Assembly: GCA_001898645.1 (NCBI GenBank)
Contig: MKUQ01000022.1
Span: 1 to 64,000, forward strand
Direction: 5' to 3'
Length of the DNA: 64,000 bases
Origin: Burkholderiales bacterium 70-64
GTDB taxonomy: Bacteria > Pseudomonadota > Gammaproteobacteria > Burkholderiales > Burkholderiaceae_E
Shown: in pieces, positions 1 to 8,494 of the stretch
Numbering within the stretch: the first letter of the stretch is position 1
Layout: every line of letters starts with the position of its first letter
Made by a program: the position numbers and the translations under genes
The notes under the pieces: generated by a model
What the model saw: the letters and a program-made list of their open reading frames with translations, nothing else
Databases searched by the model: none
What the model was told of the DNA's origin: nothing

Positions 1-75
1 CGACTCTCGCCGGTCGAGTTCGAACGGCGCCACACTAACCGGCTCGAATGTGTCTAGAGAAGCCGGGGCGATTCA
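1..75 (+). mobile_element. Right end of an IS3-family element, with the last codons of its transposase
   Basis: The window opens inside the end of an IS3-type orfB: bases 1-57 read RLSPVEFERRHTNRLECV and then TAG. The LSPVEFERR string is the usual carboxy end of IS3-group DDE transposases. The following bases to 75 look like the element's terminal repeat; read from the other strand the end starts TGAATCGCCCCGG, typical of this group. The end falls exactly where an istA reading frame is cut, so this copy appears to have inserted into an older IS21 element. The rest of the element lies outside the window. Confidence 0.7.
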
Positions 76-180
76 GTAGACGGTTCGCCGGCTGATGCCC
101 AGCCGCTTGGCTACCTCGGCTTTGCTAAGCCCTTGCTCCAGATAGTGACGCAACAACACTTGCTGCTCCCTCCCATACAT
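73..180 (-). pseudogene. istA: IstA (IS21-family transposase), N-terminal stub
   Basis: On the minus strand, starting at 180, 35 residues can be read: MYGREQQVLLRHYLEQ, then GLSKAEVAKRLGISRRTVY. This is the helix-turn-helix that opens IstA, the IS21-family transposase. The reading frame stops (TGA, 73-75) immediately after the TVY of the HTH, where family members continue with a tryptophan-rich stretch and the DDE domain. The stop belongs to the terminal repeat of the IS3 element occupying 1-75, so the gene was broken by insertion. No istB is visible. It cannot be active. Confidence 0.75.
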
Positions 181-273
181 GGGCGGCTCCACGATCGCTC
201 ATGAGGTGAGCAGCGTGGATGAGTGTGCAAATTACGCCCGCCAGATCTGTGCAAATTACGCCCGCCACCGACA
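76..273 (-). mobile_element. Left end of an IS21-family element with paired terminal repeats
   Basis: Upstream of the istA start lie two identical 20-base copies of TGTGCAAATTACGCCCGCCA (224-243 and 248-267), 24 bases apart in the same orientation. IS21-family ends carry such repeated transposase-binding sites. Read from the minus strand the outer end begins TGTCGGTGGCGGGCG at about 273. This is the promoter-side end of the element that owned the istA stub. Confidence 0.65.
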
Positions 274-518
274 CTCCTGGCGAGAGAAGGCTCTAGCAGC
301 TGCTCCAGGTGGTTGCGCGGCGTGCATTGGGGCTGCCTGCTCAGCAACTGCGAGAATGATCCGATGCCCCGCGTGCCGTCTTTCGAGAGCCCTGTTCTGG
401 TCACCGACGACGCTGCGCGTGCACAAGGTTAAGGAAGTGACGCACCTACGAATCGAAGCTCTGGATATTTGATATAAATCCTAGTATAATCTATTCACTT
501 AGACAAGGATATGTATCA
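274..518 (+). promoter_or_regulatory. Leader of the abiE operon; candidate promoter
   Basis: About 245 bases between the IS21 end and abiEi carry no gene I recognise. The last 60 bases are much more AT-rich than their surroundings. A perfect TATAAT lies at 485-490, 29 bases before the abiEi ATG; a weak -35 candidate (CTGGAT) sits 18 bases upstream of it. AbiEi proteins are known to repress their own operon by binding repeats near the start, but I see no convincing pair of inverted repeats here. Confidence 0.4.
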
Positions 519-1142
519 ATGGAGCGCAGCCGCTCAACGAGCCAACGCAATCTTGCCGTCGCGCATCTGCGCGCCGCCGGCATGGCCCGCCTGGGCGAGC
601 TGATGGCCCAGGGCATCACCGCGGCGACCGTCTCGCGGCTGGAGCGGGAAGGGGCCATCGTGCGTCTGACCCGCGGCCTGTACCAGCTCCCGGATGCGCC
701 TCTGGACGTCAACCATACGCTGGCCGAAGCCGCCAAGCTCGTCCCCAAGGGCGTCGTCTGCCTCACATCGGCGCTGGCCTTCCATGGCCTGACCGACCAG
801 ATCCCTCCGAAGATCTGGATGGCGATCGGCCTGAAGGATTGGCGCCCGAAGCTCGACTATCCGCCCATCCGGTTCGTCCGTTTCTCCGATGGCCGCCTCG
901 CAGAAGACGTGGAGCGGCATGCCATCGATGGCGTCTCGGTGCCGATATTCGGTGTTGCGCGAACCATTGCCGACCTGTTCCGCTACCGGCGGACGGTCGG
1001 GCTCAACGTCGCGCTGGAAGGGCTGCGCGAGAGCCTGAGGCAGAAGAGGGCGCGGCCCGCCGAGATTGCCAGGCAGGCCACCAAGGCGAAGGTCTGGAAG
1101 GTCATGGAGCCGTACGTCATCGCGTTGACCGCCGATGCCTGA
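519..1142 (+). CDS. abiEi: AbiEi-type antitoxin (type IV toxin-antitoxin, phage abortive infection)
   Basis: This 207-residue protein matches the AbiEi antitoxin/regulator family. Residues 30-60 form a winged helix (ITAATVSRLEREGAIVRLTRG), the DNA-binding part with which AbiEi represses its operon. The C-terminal half, with CLTSALAFHGL at 81-91, is the antitoxin domain. It overlaps the toxin gene by 8 bases, the usual tight coupling of abiE pairs. In characterised systems AbiEi does not bind the toxin directly but counteracts its activity (type IV). A degenerate copy of its last 125 bases lies at 12848-12971. The frame is intact, so the pair is probably functional. It sits between IS remnants, consistent with horizontal acquisition. 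Confidence 0.85.
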   Translation: MERSRSTSQRNLAVAHLRAAGMARLGELMAQGITAATVSRLEREGAIVRLTRGLYQLPDAPLDVNHTLAEAAKLVPKGVVCLTSALAFHGLTDQIPPKIWMAIGLKDWRPKLDYPPIRFVRFSDGRLAEDVERHAIDGVSVPIFGVARTIADLFRYRRTVGLNVALEGLRESLRQKRARPAEIARQATKAKVWKVMEPYVIALTADA

Positions 1143-2037
1143 ACCGAGGAAGCATCGCGACGTCGGCGCTTCGGTCCGGGCGCGCCTGCTCAATCTGGCG
1201 AAGCAGAAGGGCCAGCCCTTCGACCTGCTGTTGACGCGCTACGGCATCGAGCGGTTGCTGCATCGGCTGAGCATTTCGCCTCATCGCAACCACTTCGTGC
1301 TCAAGGGCGCGATGCTGATGACCACGTGGTTCGATGATCCGCACCGCCCCACCCGCGACGTGGATCTGCTGGGATATGGCGATCCGGCGCCCGAGTCCAT
1401 GGTGGCGACGTTCCGTGAGATCTGCGCGATAGGCTTCGATGACGGCATCACATTCGACGTCGACGGCTTGCGTGCAGAGCCGATCCGCGAGGAACTCGAC
1501 TATGGTGGACTGCGGCTTCGGACCACCGCCCAGCTCGCCGGCGCACGCATCACGATCGTGATCGACATCGGCTTCGGCGACGCGGTCGAGCCCGGTGTCG
1601 AAGAAGTGGAGCTGCCGGTCTTGCTCGACCTGCCGCAGCCGAAGCTACGTTCGTACGCCCGCGAGACGGTGATCGCCGAGAAGTTTCAGGCGATGGTCGC
1701 ACTGGGTCTGGCCAACAGCCGGATGAAGGACTTCTACGACATCTGGATATTGAGCCGGCACTACGACTTCGACGAGGACCGACTGGCGCGAGCGATCGCG
1801 GCGACCTTCGAACGTCGAGGCACAGCCATTCCGGCCAACGGAACCGAAGCACTGAGCCCGGCCTTCCCGAACGATGCGACGAAGCAGCGGCAATGGACGG
1901 CTTTCGTGCGCGATCTGGGCATCGAAGTTCCGCCGCTCGATGAAGTCGTCGCGGACCTTGCCGGGTTCCTGCTGCCCCATGCCTGCCGAGCGACGAACAC
2001 GGCGTTGCGCGAGCCTTCCGCGGGACGCCGGTCGTGA
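1135..2037 (+). CDS. abiEii: AbiEii-type nucleotidyltransferase toxin
   Basis: The 300-residue product is an AbiEii/AbiGii-family toxin (DUF1814), a DNA-polymerase-beta-like nucleotidyltransferase. FVLKGAMLM (54-62) followed by TRDVDLLG (73-80) forms the catalytic motif with paired aspartates; DIGFGD (144-149) may provide the third acidic residue; ETVIAEKFQAMVAL (177-190) and RMKDFYDIW (196-204) are the remaining family blocks. Members studied elsewhere transfer nucleotides to tRNA or otherwise use NTPs to halt growth on phage infection. The start ATG lies inside the end of abiEi, so translation is likely coupled. All motifs are present. Confidence 0.85.
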   Translation: MPEPRKHRDVGASVRARLLNLAKQKGQPFDLLLTRYGIERLLHRLSISPHRNHFVLKGAMLMTTWFDDPHRPTRDVDLLGYGDPAPESMVATFREICAIGFDDGITFDVDGLRAEPIREELDYGGLRLRTTAQLAGARITIVIDIGFGDAVEPGVEEVELPVLLDLPQPKLRSYARETVIAEKFQAMVALGLANSRMKDFYDIWILSRHYDFDEDRLARAIAATFERRGTAIPANGTEALSPAFPNDATKQRQWTAFVRDLGIEVPPLDEVVADLAGFLLPHACRATNTALREPSAGRRS

Positions 2038-2075
2038 TTGCGACGAGGCCGGGCGTTACGGGTGAGCTGCTCATT

Positions 2076-2091
2076 GAGTGGGAGTAGGGGG
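2076..2091 (+). other. guaA-3'-end-like attachment-site repeat (left copy)
   Basis: GAGTGGGAGTAGGGGG occurs here and again at 10075-10090. Read in frame with the bases before it, it spells IEWE and a stop, the almost invariant end of GMP synthetase (GuaA). The 3' end of guaA is an established integration site for genomic islands, and island junctions keep only this core. No other guaA sequence is present around either copy, so these look like att footprints rather than gene ends. Confidence 0.5.
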
Positions 2092-2500
2092 CTCTTCGCT
2101 GGCGATCGCGCGCAGCCTACGACGCGCGGCGGCGACGGGGAGGGTCAAGATGCCGCTCTGACGTCCATGCGGCCTACGCTCTTCGGAGGCTACCTGATGG
2201 CGGGCAGCCTCCTGGACGATGGCCCCCGTGCAGCACGAACGAACACGACAAGCTGCTGGCGTTCAGCTGCAAGCGCCGAGGCTGCTCTCCTCGCCAGGCA
2301 CGGTACTCCGCAAGGACCGCCGACGGGCCGGATCGGCGATACCAGGGTGCGCGGCGGCGCGTCGTTTTGATCGCGCCGACCTTGCACGGGTGTCGCATTG
2401 CCTCAAGCAAAGTGTTACTGCGCGGGGCTCGTTGCCTCACGTGAACTGCTACCCGTGGAGGCGGATGCCAGGATGATGCCTTCGCGTTCAGGGGGGCACC
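2092..2500. other. Gene-free stretch with a possible IS91-type transposase scrap
   Basis: No intact gene was found in these 409 bases. At 2238-2285 (+) one frame reads NEHDKLLAFSCKRRGC, which resembles the zinc-binding N-terminus of IS91/IS801-family transposases (FSCKRRGFCPSC). The match is lost after a frame change, so it is only a scrap. Bases 2353-2390 form one half of an inverted repeat described separately. Confidence 0.35.
2353..2390 (+). repeat. 38-bp inverted repeat, left copy (partner 8457-8494)
   Basis: Thirty-five of 38 bases, beginning GGCGGCGCGTCGTTT, recur on the opposite strand at 8494-8457, so both copies read inward over 6.1 kb. In one frame both encode RRFDRADLA, and two of the three differences are synonymous. 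The pair may therefore be scraps of one gene family rather than transposon ends. Confidence 0.5.
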
Positions 2501-4173
2501 ATGCACAAGAGAATGACATCAGCCGGGCGTGCAGAACTCGCCGATGCTGTCCGGCCTCGGTACTGCAGCTCCGCCCAGGGAGAAGCGCAGGATTCTGGAA
2601 GAGTTCGTCGCGGCGACGGGCTATCACGAGAAGTCTGCGATTCGCGTGCTGAACAGAGCTCCTGCCTCACGCAGCCGAACGCGTCAAAGGCCGCTGCTCT
2701 ATGATGAGGCCACTCGGGGTGCGCTGATCGTGTTGTGGGAGGCCTCCGATCGAGTGTGCGGCAAGCGCCTGAAGGCGCTGCTTCCCTTCCTGCTACCGGC
2801 GCTCGAGCGCAACGGGCATCTGAAGCTCGATGACCAGATACGCCCGAAGATCCTGTCGATGAGCGCGGCGACGATTGACCGACTGTTGCGAGCACCGCGA
2901 AACGCGGGGCAAGCGAAGAAGCCCAGACGGGCCGAACCGGAGCCACGCCGGCGCATCAGAATGCGCACCTTCGCCGACTGGGATGATCCGTCTCCAGGCA
3001 GCATGGAAATGGACTTGGTGGCGCACTGCGGAAACGTCAACCGAGGCAGCTACGTTCACAGCCTGGTCCTGACCGATATCGCCAGCGGCTGGACCGAGGC
3101 TGCCCCGAGCGTCGTTCGCGAGGGCGCTCTGGTGGTCGAGACCCTCGAGCGCATTCGATCCAGTCTGCCCTTCGCACTGCGAGCGCTGGATGTGGACAAC
3201 GGCAGCGCCGTCGTTCACGCTGGCTACCAAGCAGCGCGATGGCGCCAGGGTGACCAGGCGCTATCACCCACCGCAGACACCCTGTGAACGGCTCCTTCAG
3301 TCGGACTGCATTCCGATGACCGTCAAGAGCAAGCTGCGCGAGGTCTCGACGACCCTCGATCCCCTGAAGCTTCTGGAGGAGATGCGAGCGTTCCAGGCTT
3401 ACCTGGCAGCGTTGGCCGACGGTGAAGTGCCGCCACCGACGATCTGCGGGCCACCCGATCTCGCAGCGTTCGTGGCTAGCCTGTCGAGCGCCTAGCATAT
3501 GGGCGAGATCCGTCCGACGTTCTCCATCGACGCCAAGCCGCGGTATCTGCGGGGCCTGGAAAGGATTCCGGAACAGGCCCGGATCGTCATCCCCGCCACG
3601 GCATCCCCGCCGGCGGCACTGTCCACCGTTACCCCTGTTTCCACGTCATCGCAGGAGAAGCTGCAACCTGTCTACGCTGAACCTGGAACGGCTCATGTCC
3701 AGGCGCTTCGCATGGTATGGCCGATCGTTTGCCGGCGACTGGAAGGCTTCCCCAGCATCAACGCCAGGCAGTTGTTCGACGAGTTGTGTCTCCAGTTCCC
3801 CGGGCGATTTACCCGATGGCAGTACAAGACCCTCTTGCGGCGAGTCAACCTCTGGCGTCAGGACGCCCGCGCGCGCGGCGTCATCATCGGATCCCGAACG
3901 TATCGGCTCGGCACCAAACCGCGGGGACGTCGTCCTGACACCTTCAAAGACCACTGGGAAGAGATGACGGACTGTCTCGAGGACCGCCCCGATCAGACCG
4001 CCCTTGAATTGCTTGTCGAATTCCAGGCCCGTTACCCTGGCCAGTACAGCTTGCGCCAGCTCAGCACGCTGCAGAGGCGGGTCAGGGCGTGGCGACAACA
4101 GGCTGTCCAGCGCCTCCTCAACGAAGTGACGAGTAACATCCTTGGTGAGGCAGCTGGTAACAGAATTACGTGA
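2501..4173 (+). pseudogene. DDE (rve-type) integrase/transposase, broken by frameshift, deletion and stop
   Basis: Fragments in two frames make up one decayed transposase of the ISNCY-like type with an integrase core. It starts MHKRMTSAGRAELADAV at 2501. A frameshift near 2565 leads to REKRRILEEFVAATGYHEKSA, with SMEMDLVAHCGNV and LDVDNGS from the catalytic core. About 100 residues are then missing near 3200, and the frame changes to TKQRDGARVTRRYHPP. A TAG at 3493-3495 interrupts AAFVASLSSA before MGEIRPTFS in the same frame. The tail (3700-4130) holds two similar blocks ending YKTLLRRVNLWRQ and LSTLQRRVRAWRQ, probably duplicated DNA-binding domains. It is non-functional. Confidence 0.7.
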
Positions 4174-4183
4174 GGCAACACGA

Positions 4184-5146
4184 CAGAGGCCGAGAACGCC
4201 AAGCTCAAGCGCATGCTGGCCGAGCGCGAAATGCCATCGACACGCTGAAGGAGATCAACCGGCGAAAGTGGTGAGCTCGCAGATCCGGCGCGACCAGGTT
4301 GCCTTCGCCATCGAGGGAGGGCACCCGAAGCGCCGCGCTTGCGAGCTGATCGGTATCGCACGTTCGATATTGGGCTACGAGAGAAAGCTGCCGCTGCGCG
4401 ACGCGCCGGTGCTCTCGGCGATGCGCCGCCTGGCGCAGCAGTATCCGCGCTACGGCTATCGCCGCATCCGCATCTTCCTGAAGCGCGAGGGTCACGAGAT
4501 GAGCTGGAAGCGCGCACATCGGCTCTGGCAGGCCCGCCGCGTTGCAGCTGCCAAGACGCAGGCCCAGAAGGCGCGTGGCGGCCTCACGCCCACGCCCCTT
4601 GCTGCCGACCGGCCCCAACAGCGTCTGGGCCTACGACTTCGTCTACGACGCCTGCGCCAACGGCCAACAGATCAAATGCCTGACTGTGATCGATGAGTTC
4701 ACCCGTGAGTGCTTGAGTATCGACGTGGCCGGCAGCATCCGCTCGCAGCGCGTCGTCGATATCCTCACCCGTTTGATCAGCGAGCACGGTGCGCCGCGCA
4801 TCCTGCGCTCGGACAACGGCCCCGAGTTCGTCAGCAAGAAGATCCTCAACTGGATCGTCGAGTCCAGGATCGACATCGCCCATATCGATCCCGGCAAGCC
4901 TTGGCAGAACGGCACCGACGGGAGCTTCAACGGACGCCTGCGCGACGAGTGCCTGAGCCTGGAGTGGTTCCGCTCGCGGCTCGAGGCGCGCGTGATCATC
5001 GAGCAATGGCGACGCCACTACAATGAGGTGCGCCCCACTCGAGCCTGGATTACCGCACTCCCGTCGAATTCCGGCAACATCACCATTTTCTTCAACCCGG
5101 AGCCGCTTTCAAGTAATTCCGTGACCGAAGTTTCGGGGGCAAGTCA
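4184..5146 (+). pseudogene. IS3-family (IS407-like) transposase orfA/orfB remnant with right terminal repeat
   Basis: Bases 4184-4274 encode only the end of OrfA (ENAKLKRMLAERE, then INRRKW and stop, with a frame slip). OrfB starts about 4271 with SSQIRRDQVAFAIEGG and RYGYRRIRIFLKREG. A frameshift near 4540 moves to PTGPNSVWAYDFVYD and the DDE core: TVIDEFTREC, LRSDNGPEF and GSFNGRLRDECLS. Another slip after HYNEVRPTR leads to LDYRTPVEFRQHH and the stop at 5114-5116. The right inverted repeat ends near 5146 (GACCGAAGTTTCGGGGGCAAG then TCA). The left end was lost against the preceding pseudogene. The element is dead. Confidence 0.7.
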
Positions 5147-5406
5147 CCGGTTCGCTGTTCCATCGGTCGTCGAACAGCGCGTGAGCGCGCAGGCGGCTCG
5201 CCCGGGCAAGAAGGCTGTTGAAGCCGTCCGCGTCAAGCGGCGTCATCATCCGTCACCTCCCGGCACGATCGCAGGCGGCCGTGCCGCTCATCCGCTGACC
5301 GCCCTTTCCGCTTCGCAACCATTCTGATCGACGGGGCATCCCGCCCCGACCGGCGAGCCGCGCGCGATGCGCGGCGACGGTTCATTCTCGACCAAGGAGT
5401 CAGACG

Positions 5407-6099
5407 ATGAGCTCGATCAGTTCGATCGGCATGCGCGATCCGACTGCGATGCAGGCGATGCGCGCGCAGATGTTCAAGACCGCCGACCAGGACGGCAGCG
5501 GCGGCTTGAACGTCGATGAGTTCCAGGCGCTGGTTTCCAGCAGCCCGACCGGCGGCCTGCCGGGCGGCGCCTCGGCGACCGACAGTTTCCAGACCTTCGA
5601 CAGCGACGGCGACGGCAACCTGACGCAGACGGAGCTCGACTCGGGAATGAAGTCGCTGCTCGAGGCCGCCTTCCCCGACACGATGTCGTTCGTCCGGGGC
5701 AGCAATGCCGCGCGCCCCTCCGCCGACGAGCTGATGAGCTCGCTCGACACCGATGGCGACGGCGCCTTGTCCAAGGCGGAACTGGAGACCGCGCTGGCAT
5801 CGCTGGACGCCGAGGACAGCGGCACGCGCGCGATGGACGGGTTCCAAGGCATGGGCGGCATGCAGCGGATGCGCCGTCCGGATGGGCCGCCTCCCGGGCC
5901 GCCGCCCAGCGGCGGCCGGACCGGGGATGCGACCCGGCAGTCGGAGACGGACACCGACTCGCTGACCAGTGACGCATCGGCCACGACGAGCAGCGAATCG
6001 CTCGGTTCCCAGGGGCTCGTTGCGCTGCTGCAGGCATTCGCCGCGTATCGCGCGTCGGCTGCGTCGACTCAGTCGCTTCAGACGCTGCAGTCGGCATGA
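5407..6099 (+). CDS. EF-hand calcium-binding protein
   Basis: The 230-residue protein has three canonical EF-hand loops: DQDGSGGLNVDE (27-38), DSDGDGNLTQTE (65-76) and DTDGDGALSKAE (114-125). Positions 1, 3, 5 and 12 of each carry D, D, S or D, and E as needed to bind calcium, except that Gly or Asn takes position 7. Loops one and two are about 26 residues apart, and the third follows after another 37. The C-terminal part is rich in Pro, Gly, Ser and Thr. No clear signal peptide is seen. AAGGAG precedes the ATG by 9 bases. It converges on and overlaps the histidine kinase gene by 22 bases, which suggests the kinase pair and this protein work together, for example in calcium sensing. That link is inference; no function is proven for the family. 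Confidence 0.8.
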   Translation: MSSISSIGMRDPTAMQAMRAQMFKTADQDGSGGLNVDEFQALVSSSPTGGLPGGASATDSFQTFDSDGDGNLTQTELDSGMKSLLEAAFPDTMSFVRGSNAARPSADELMSSLDTDGDGALSKAELETALASLDAEDSGTRAMDGFQGMGGMQRMRRPDGPPPGPPPSGGRTGDATRQSETDTDSLTSDASATTSSESLGSQGLVALLQAFAAYRASAASTQSLQTLQSA

Positions 6100-7556
6100 G
6101 CCAGGGGTCCGGCAACGCCGCCGGAGCCGGACCCCGACGGCAGGCTGACGCCGATGCCGAAGCGCCCTCCCGATTCACGACGGGTGATCACGCGGCCGCC
6201 GTATCGCTCCGCGATCTGCGTCACGATCGCCAGGCCCAGGCCGGTATGGCCGAGCGCCGGCGAGCCCAATCTGACGAAGGGCCGCAAGGCGGTCTCGACG
6301 TCGGCTTCCGCGATCCCCTGGCCGCGGTCGTACACCAGAAGCTCCAGCCGATCGCCGCTGCAGCCCAGTTCGACTTCGACGGGCGCTTGCCCATGCCCCA
6401 GTGCGTTGTCGATCAGATTCGAGAGGATCCGGCGCAGTGCCAGTTCGGGAAACGCACGATCTTCCTGCGCCAGCATCGCCAGGGCCACCGGCTGACCGAC
6501 GAGCCGGTATTCATCGACCACCACGGAAACGGTCTCCCTCAGCGAATGTTCCGCGCCGTCGTCAGCCGCCTCGAGCTCGCCCTGCGTGAATGCGAGGAAC
6601 TGATCGATCATTCTCTCGAAGGCTTCGAAATCCGGAATGGCCCGTTCCAGCACCTCCTCGGAACATTCGAGCTCCACGCGCAGCCGCAGGCGCGCCAGCG
6701 GCGTCCTCAGGTCATGCGACAACCCGGCGAGCATGCCGCGCTGATTGACCTGCGCTGCCTGCAGCGCCCGCACCAGCTGGTTGAATGCGCGCACGACGTC
6801 GCGCACCTCGCTGCCCGCGTCCACCGGGTCGGCGATGGGCTCGAGCCGCTGCTGCCGCTCGAGCATCGCGGCCGACAGACGGGACAAAGGCCGGGCAATC
6901 GAGCGGACCCCGAGGACGATCGCCAGTGCCGCCGCCGCTGCCACGAAGCCGAAGGCCGCCACCAACGGCCAGGCCAGGTCTCGCTGTGGCGGCTCCGGCA
7001 GCTTCAGATCCGCTTGCCACCATTGGCCGCCGGCATCGATCGCGAAGCGCAAGGCGTGTCGAGGGCCGGGTCCGGCCCCCGGCGAGGGCTCCGGTCCGCC
7101 GCCGTCGGTACCGGCGGCACCGAGCGGGCGCACGCCGTCGCCGAGCAGTGCGGCCACGTCGGCGAGCATCGGATCGATCGGCGGCGGCCCCCCGCCGGGG
7201 CGCCGTAGTCCGAACAGCGACGGTGGGGTGGCGTGCCGAGGCGGCCGACCTTTGGTCGGGCCCGGTCCGGATCCCGGGGGTAGCGCGGCAGTAGCCGGCG
7301 CGTCAGCGAGCGGCGTGAGGCGCCAACCTCCGGCGGCCAGTATCGACGTCAGCGCCGGCTGGCCTTCCGGGGTCGCGCCGGCCAGCGCCTGACGCGCAAG
7401 TTCGAGCTCGAACGCGATCGAGCGCGCGAAGCGATTCTCCTTGGGCCGCATCGCAGTAGCGATCAGCATGCCGTGCAACAGCAGCGACAGCAGGCCGACT
7501 GCGAACACCAGCAGCGTGATACGGCCGACGATCGTATAGGACCGCCGCGGCTTCAC
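6078..7556 (-). CDS. Sensor histidine kinase, EnvZ-like
   Basis: A 492-residue membrane sensor. TM1 spans about 11-33 and TM2 about 194-217; they enclose a periplasmic region whose middle (about 90-165) is an unusual Pro/Gly-rich stretch. A HAMP domain follows, then the dimerisation helix with the phospho-acceptor His281 in LSHDLRTPLARL. The ATPase has an N box (RRILSNLIDNALGHG, 375-389), a G1 box (DRGQGIAEAD) and a G2 box (GHTGLGLAIV). The start overlaps the stop of the response regulator gene by 4 bases. The Pro/Gly-rich periplasmic insert echoes the composition of the neighbouring EF-hand protein. The ligand is unknown. Confidence 0.85.
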   Translation of the reverse strand: MKPRRSYTIVGRITLLVFAVGLLSLLLHGMLIATAMRPKENRFARSIAFELELARQALAGATPEGQPALTSILAAGGWRLTPLADAPATAALPPGSGPGPTKGRPPRHATPPSLFGLRRPGGGPPPIDPMLADVAALLGDGVRPLGAAGTDGGGPEPSPGAGPGPRHALRFAIDAGGQWWQADLKLPEPPQRDLAWPLVAAFGFVAAAAALAIVLGVRSIARPLSRLSAAMLERQQRLEPIADPVDAGSEVRDVVRAFNQLVRALQAAQVNQRGMLAGLSHDLRTPLARLRLRVELECSEEVLERAIPDFEAFERMIDQFLAFTQGELEAADDGAEHSLRETVSVVVDEYRLVGQPVALAMLAQEDRAFPELALRRILSNLIDNALGHGQAPVEVELGCSGDRLELLVYDRGQGIAEADVETALRPFVRLGSPALGHTGLGLAIVTQIAERYGGRVITRRESGGRFGIGVSLPSGSGSGGVAGPLAHADCSV

Positions 7557-8299
7557 GCGGCATCCCGCGAGTCGAACGGCACGAACACGTAGCCGTGCCC
7601 GCGTACGGTCTGGATGTAGCGCGGCTCCGCCGGGTCCGGCTCGATCACCTTGCGCAGCCGCATGATGGCGGCATCGATCGCGCGTAGCAGTACGGTGTCC
7701 TGGCGCTTGTGAGACGCAGCGAGCAGGCGTTCCCGCGAGATGGCTACGCCGGGACTGGCCGTCAGTTCTGCCAGCAGCGCATACTCGACCGTCCGAAGCA
7801 TGCGCACCTCATCGCCGCGACGCAGGCAGCGGGCCGCCGCGTCGAAGCGGTAGTCGCCGACCCGTACGCTTTCGGCGCGATCCTGCGGCGTTCCGGGCAC
7901 GAAGCTGGTCCGCCGCAGGACGGCGTTCACGCGCGCCAGCAGCTCGCGCGCCGAAAACGGTTTGCCCAGATAATCGTCCGCGCCCATCTCCAGCCCGAGC
8001 ACACGGTCGATCTCCTCGCTGCGCGCCGTCAGGAGGACGATCGGAATCCGGTCACCGTTCGCCCGCATCTTCTGGCAGGCCTGCAAGCCGTTGATGCCCG
8101 GCAGGCCTACGTCCAGGACGATCAGGTCGGGCCGCAGCCGATCGATCCGGTGCAGCATGTCCTCGGCGCTGCGCATCGCCGTCACCGCGAATCCGTGCTT
8201 CCTGAAATAACTGCTGAGCATGTCGCGCAGCGCGGGATCGTCCTCGACCACGTACAGGTGGTACCGAATGGGCTCGTTCATGGCTTCCGTTCTCGACAT
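7553..8299 (-). CDS. OmpR/PhoB-family response regulator
   Basis: Receiver domain with acidic pocket E19/D20/D21, phospho-acceptor D63 (LIVLDVGLPG), T91 and K113 (LGKPFSARELLARV), then a winged-helix output domain ending RYIQTVRGHGYVFVP, which defines the OmpR class. It is 248 residues long if started at 8299. A second ATG at 8281 (MNEPIRYHLY) is equally likely because the receiver fold begins just after it and a GGAAG lies upstream. It is cotranscribed with the kinase behind it. Target genes are not visible, though the convergent EF-hand gene is an obvious candidate partner. Confidence 0.85.
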   Translation of the reverse strand: MSRTEAMNEPIRYHLYVVEDDPALRDMLSSYFRKHGFAVTAMRSAEDMLHRIDRLRPDLIVLDVGLPGINGLQACQKMRANGDRIPIVLLTARSEEIDRVLGLEMGADDYLGKPFSARELLARVNAVLRRTSFVPGTPQDRAESVRVGDYRFDAAARCLRRGDEVRMLRTVEYALLAELTASPGVAISRERLLAASHKRQDTVLLRAIDAAIMRLRKVIEPDPAEPRYIQTVRGHGYVFVPFDSRDAA

Positions 8300-8456
8300 G
8301 ACACAATCATCCCTCGCGCTGCGTCCGAGGTCCGCGTCCGTCGATGAGCAGCCGCGCGCCGGGCGGGCGATACGTCACACAATGTCACACATGGTTGCCG
8401 ACCGGATCGGTGTCGTAGCCCGGCGCGCCGGGGCTCGATGCGCAGGCGCGGGCGCG

Positions 8457-8494
8457 CCCATGCGAGGTCGGCGCGATCGAAACGACGCGCCGCC
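8457..8494 (-). repeat. 38-bp inverted repeat, right copy (partner 2353-2390)
   Basis: On the minus strand this begins GGCGGCGCGTCGTTTC and matches 35 of 38 bases of 2353-2390. The edge at 8494 falls exactly where the folA homology stops, so it marks a junction. Confidence 0.5.

Noticed and set aside
224-267. Two direct repeats considered as a CRISPR start
   Set aside because: Only two copies, 4-base spacing, and position at an IS21 end explain them as transposase-binding repeats.
2060-2100. A real guaA gene end
   Set aside because: The codons before IEWE do not match GuaA (the usual PPATIEWE is absent); only the terminal motif is shared, so an att footprint was preferred.
2353-8494. Tn3-family transposon ends
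   Set aside because: The length of 38 bp fits, but the repeats do not begin with the GGGG typical of Tn3 ends and no tnpA or resolvase remains.
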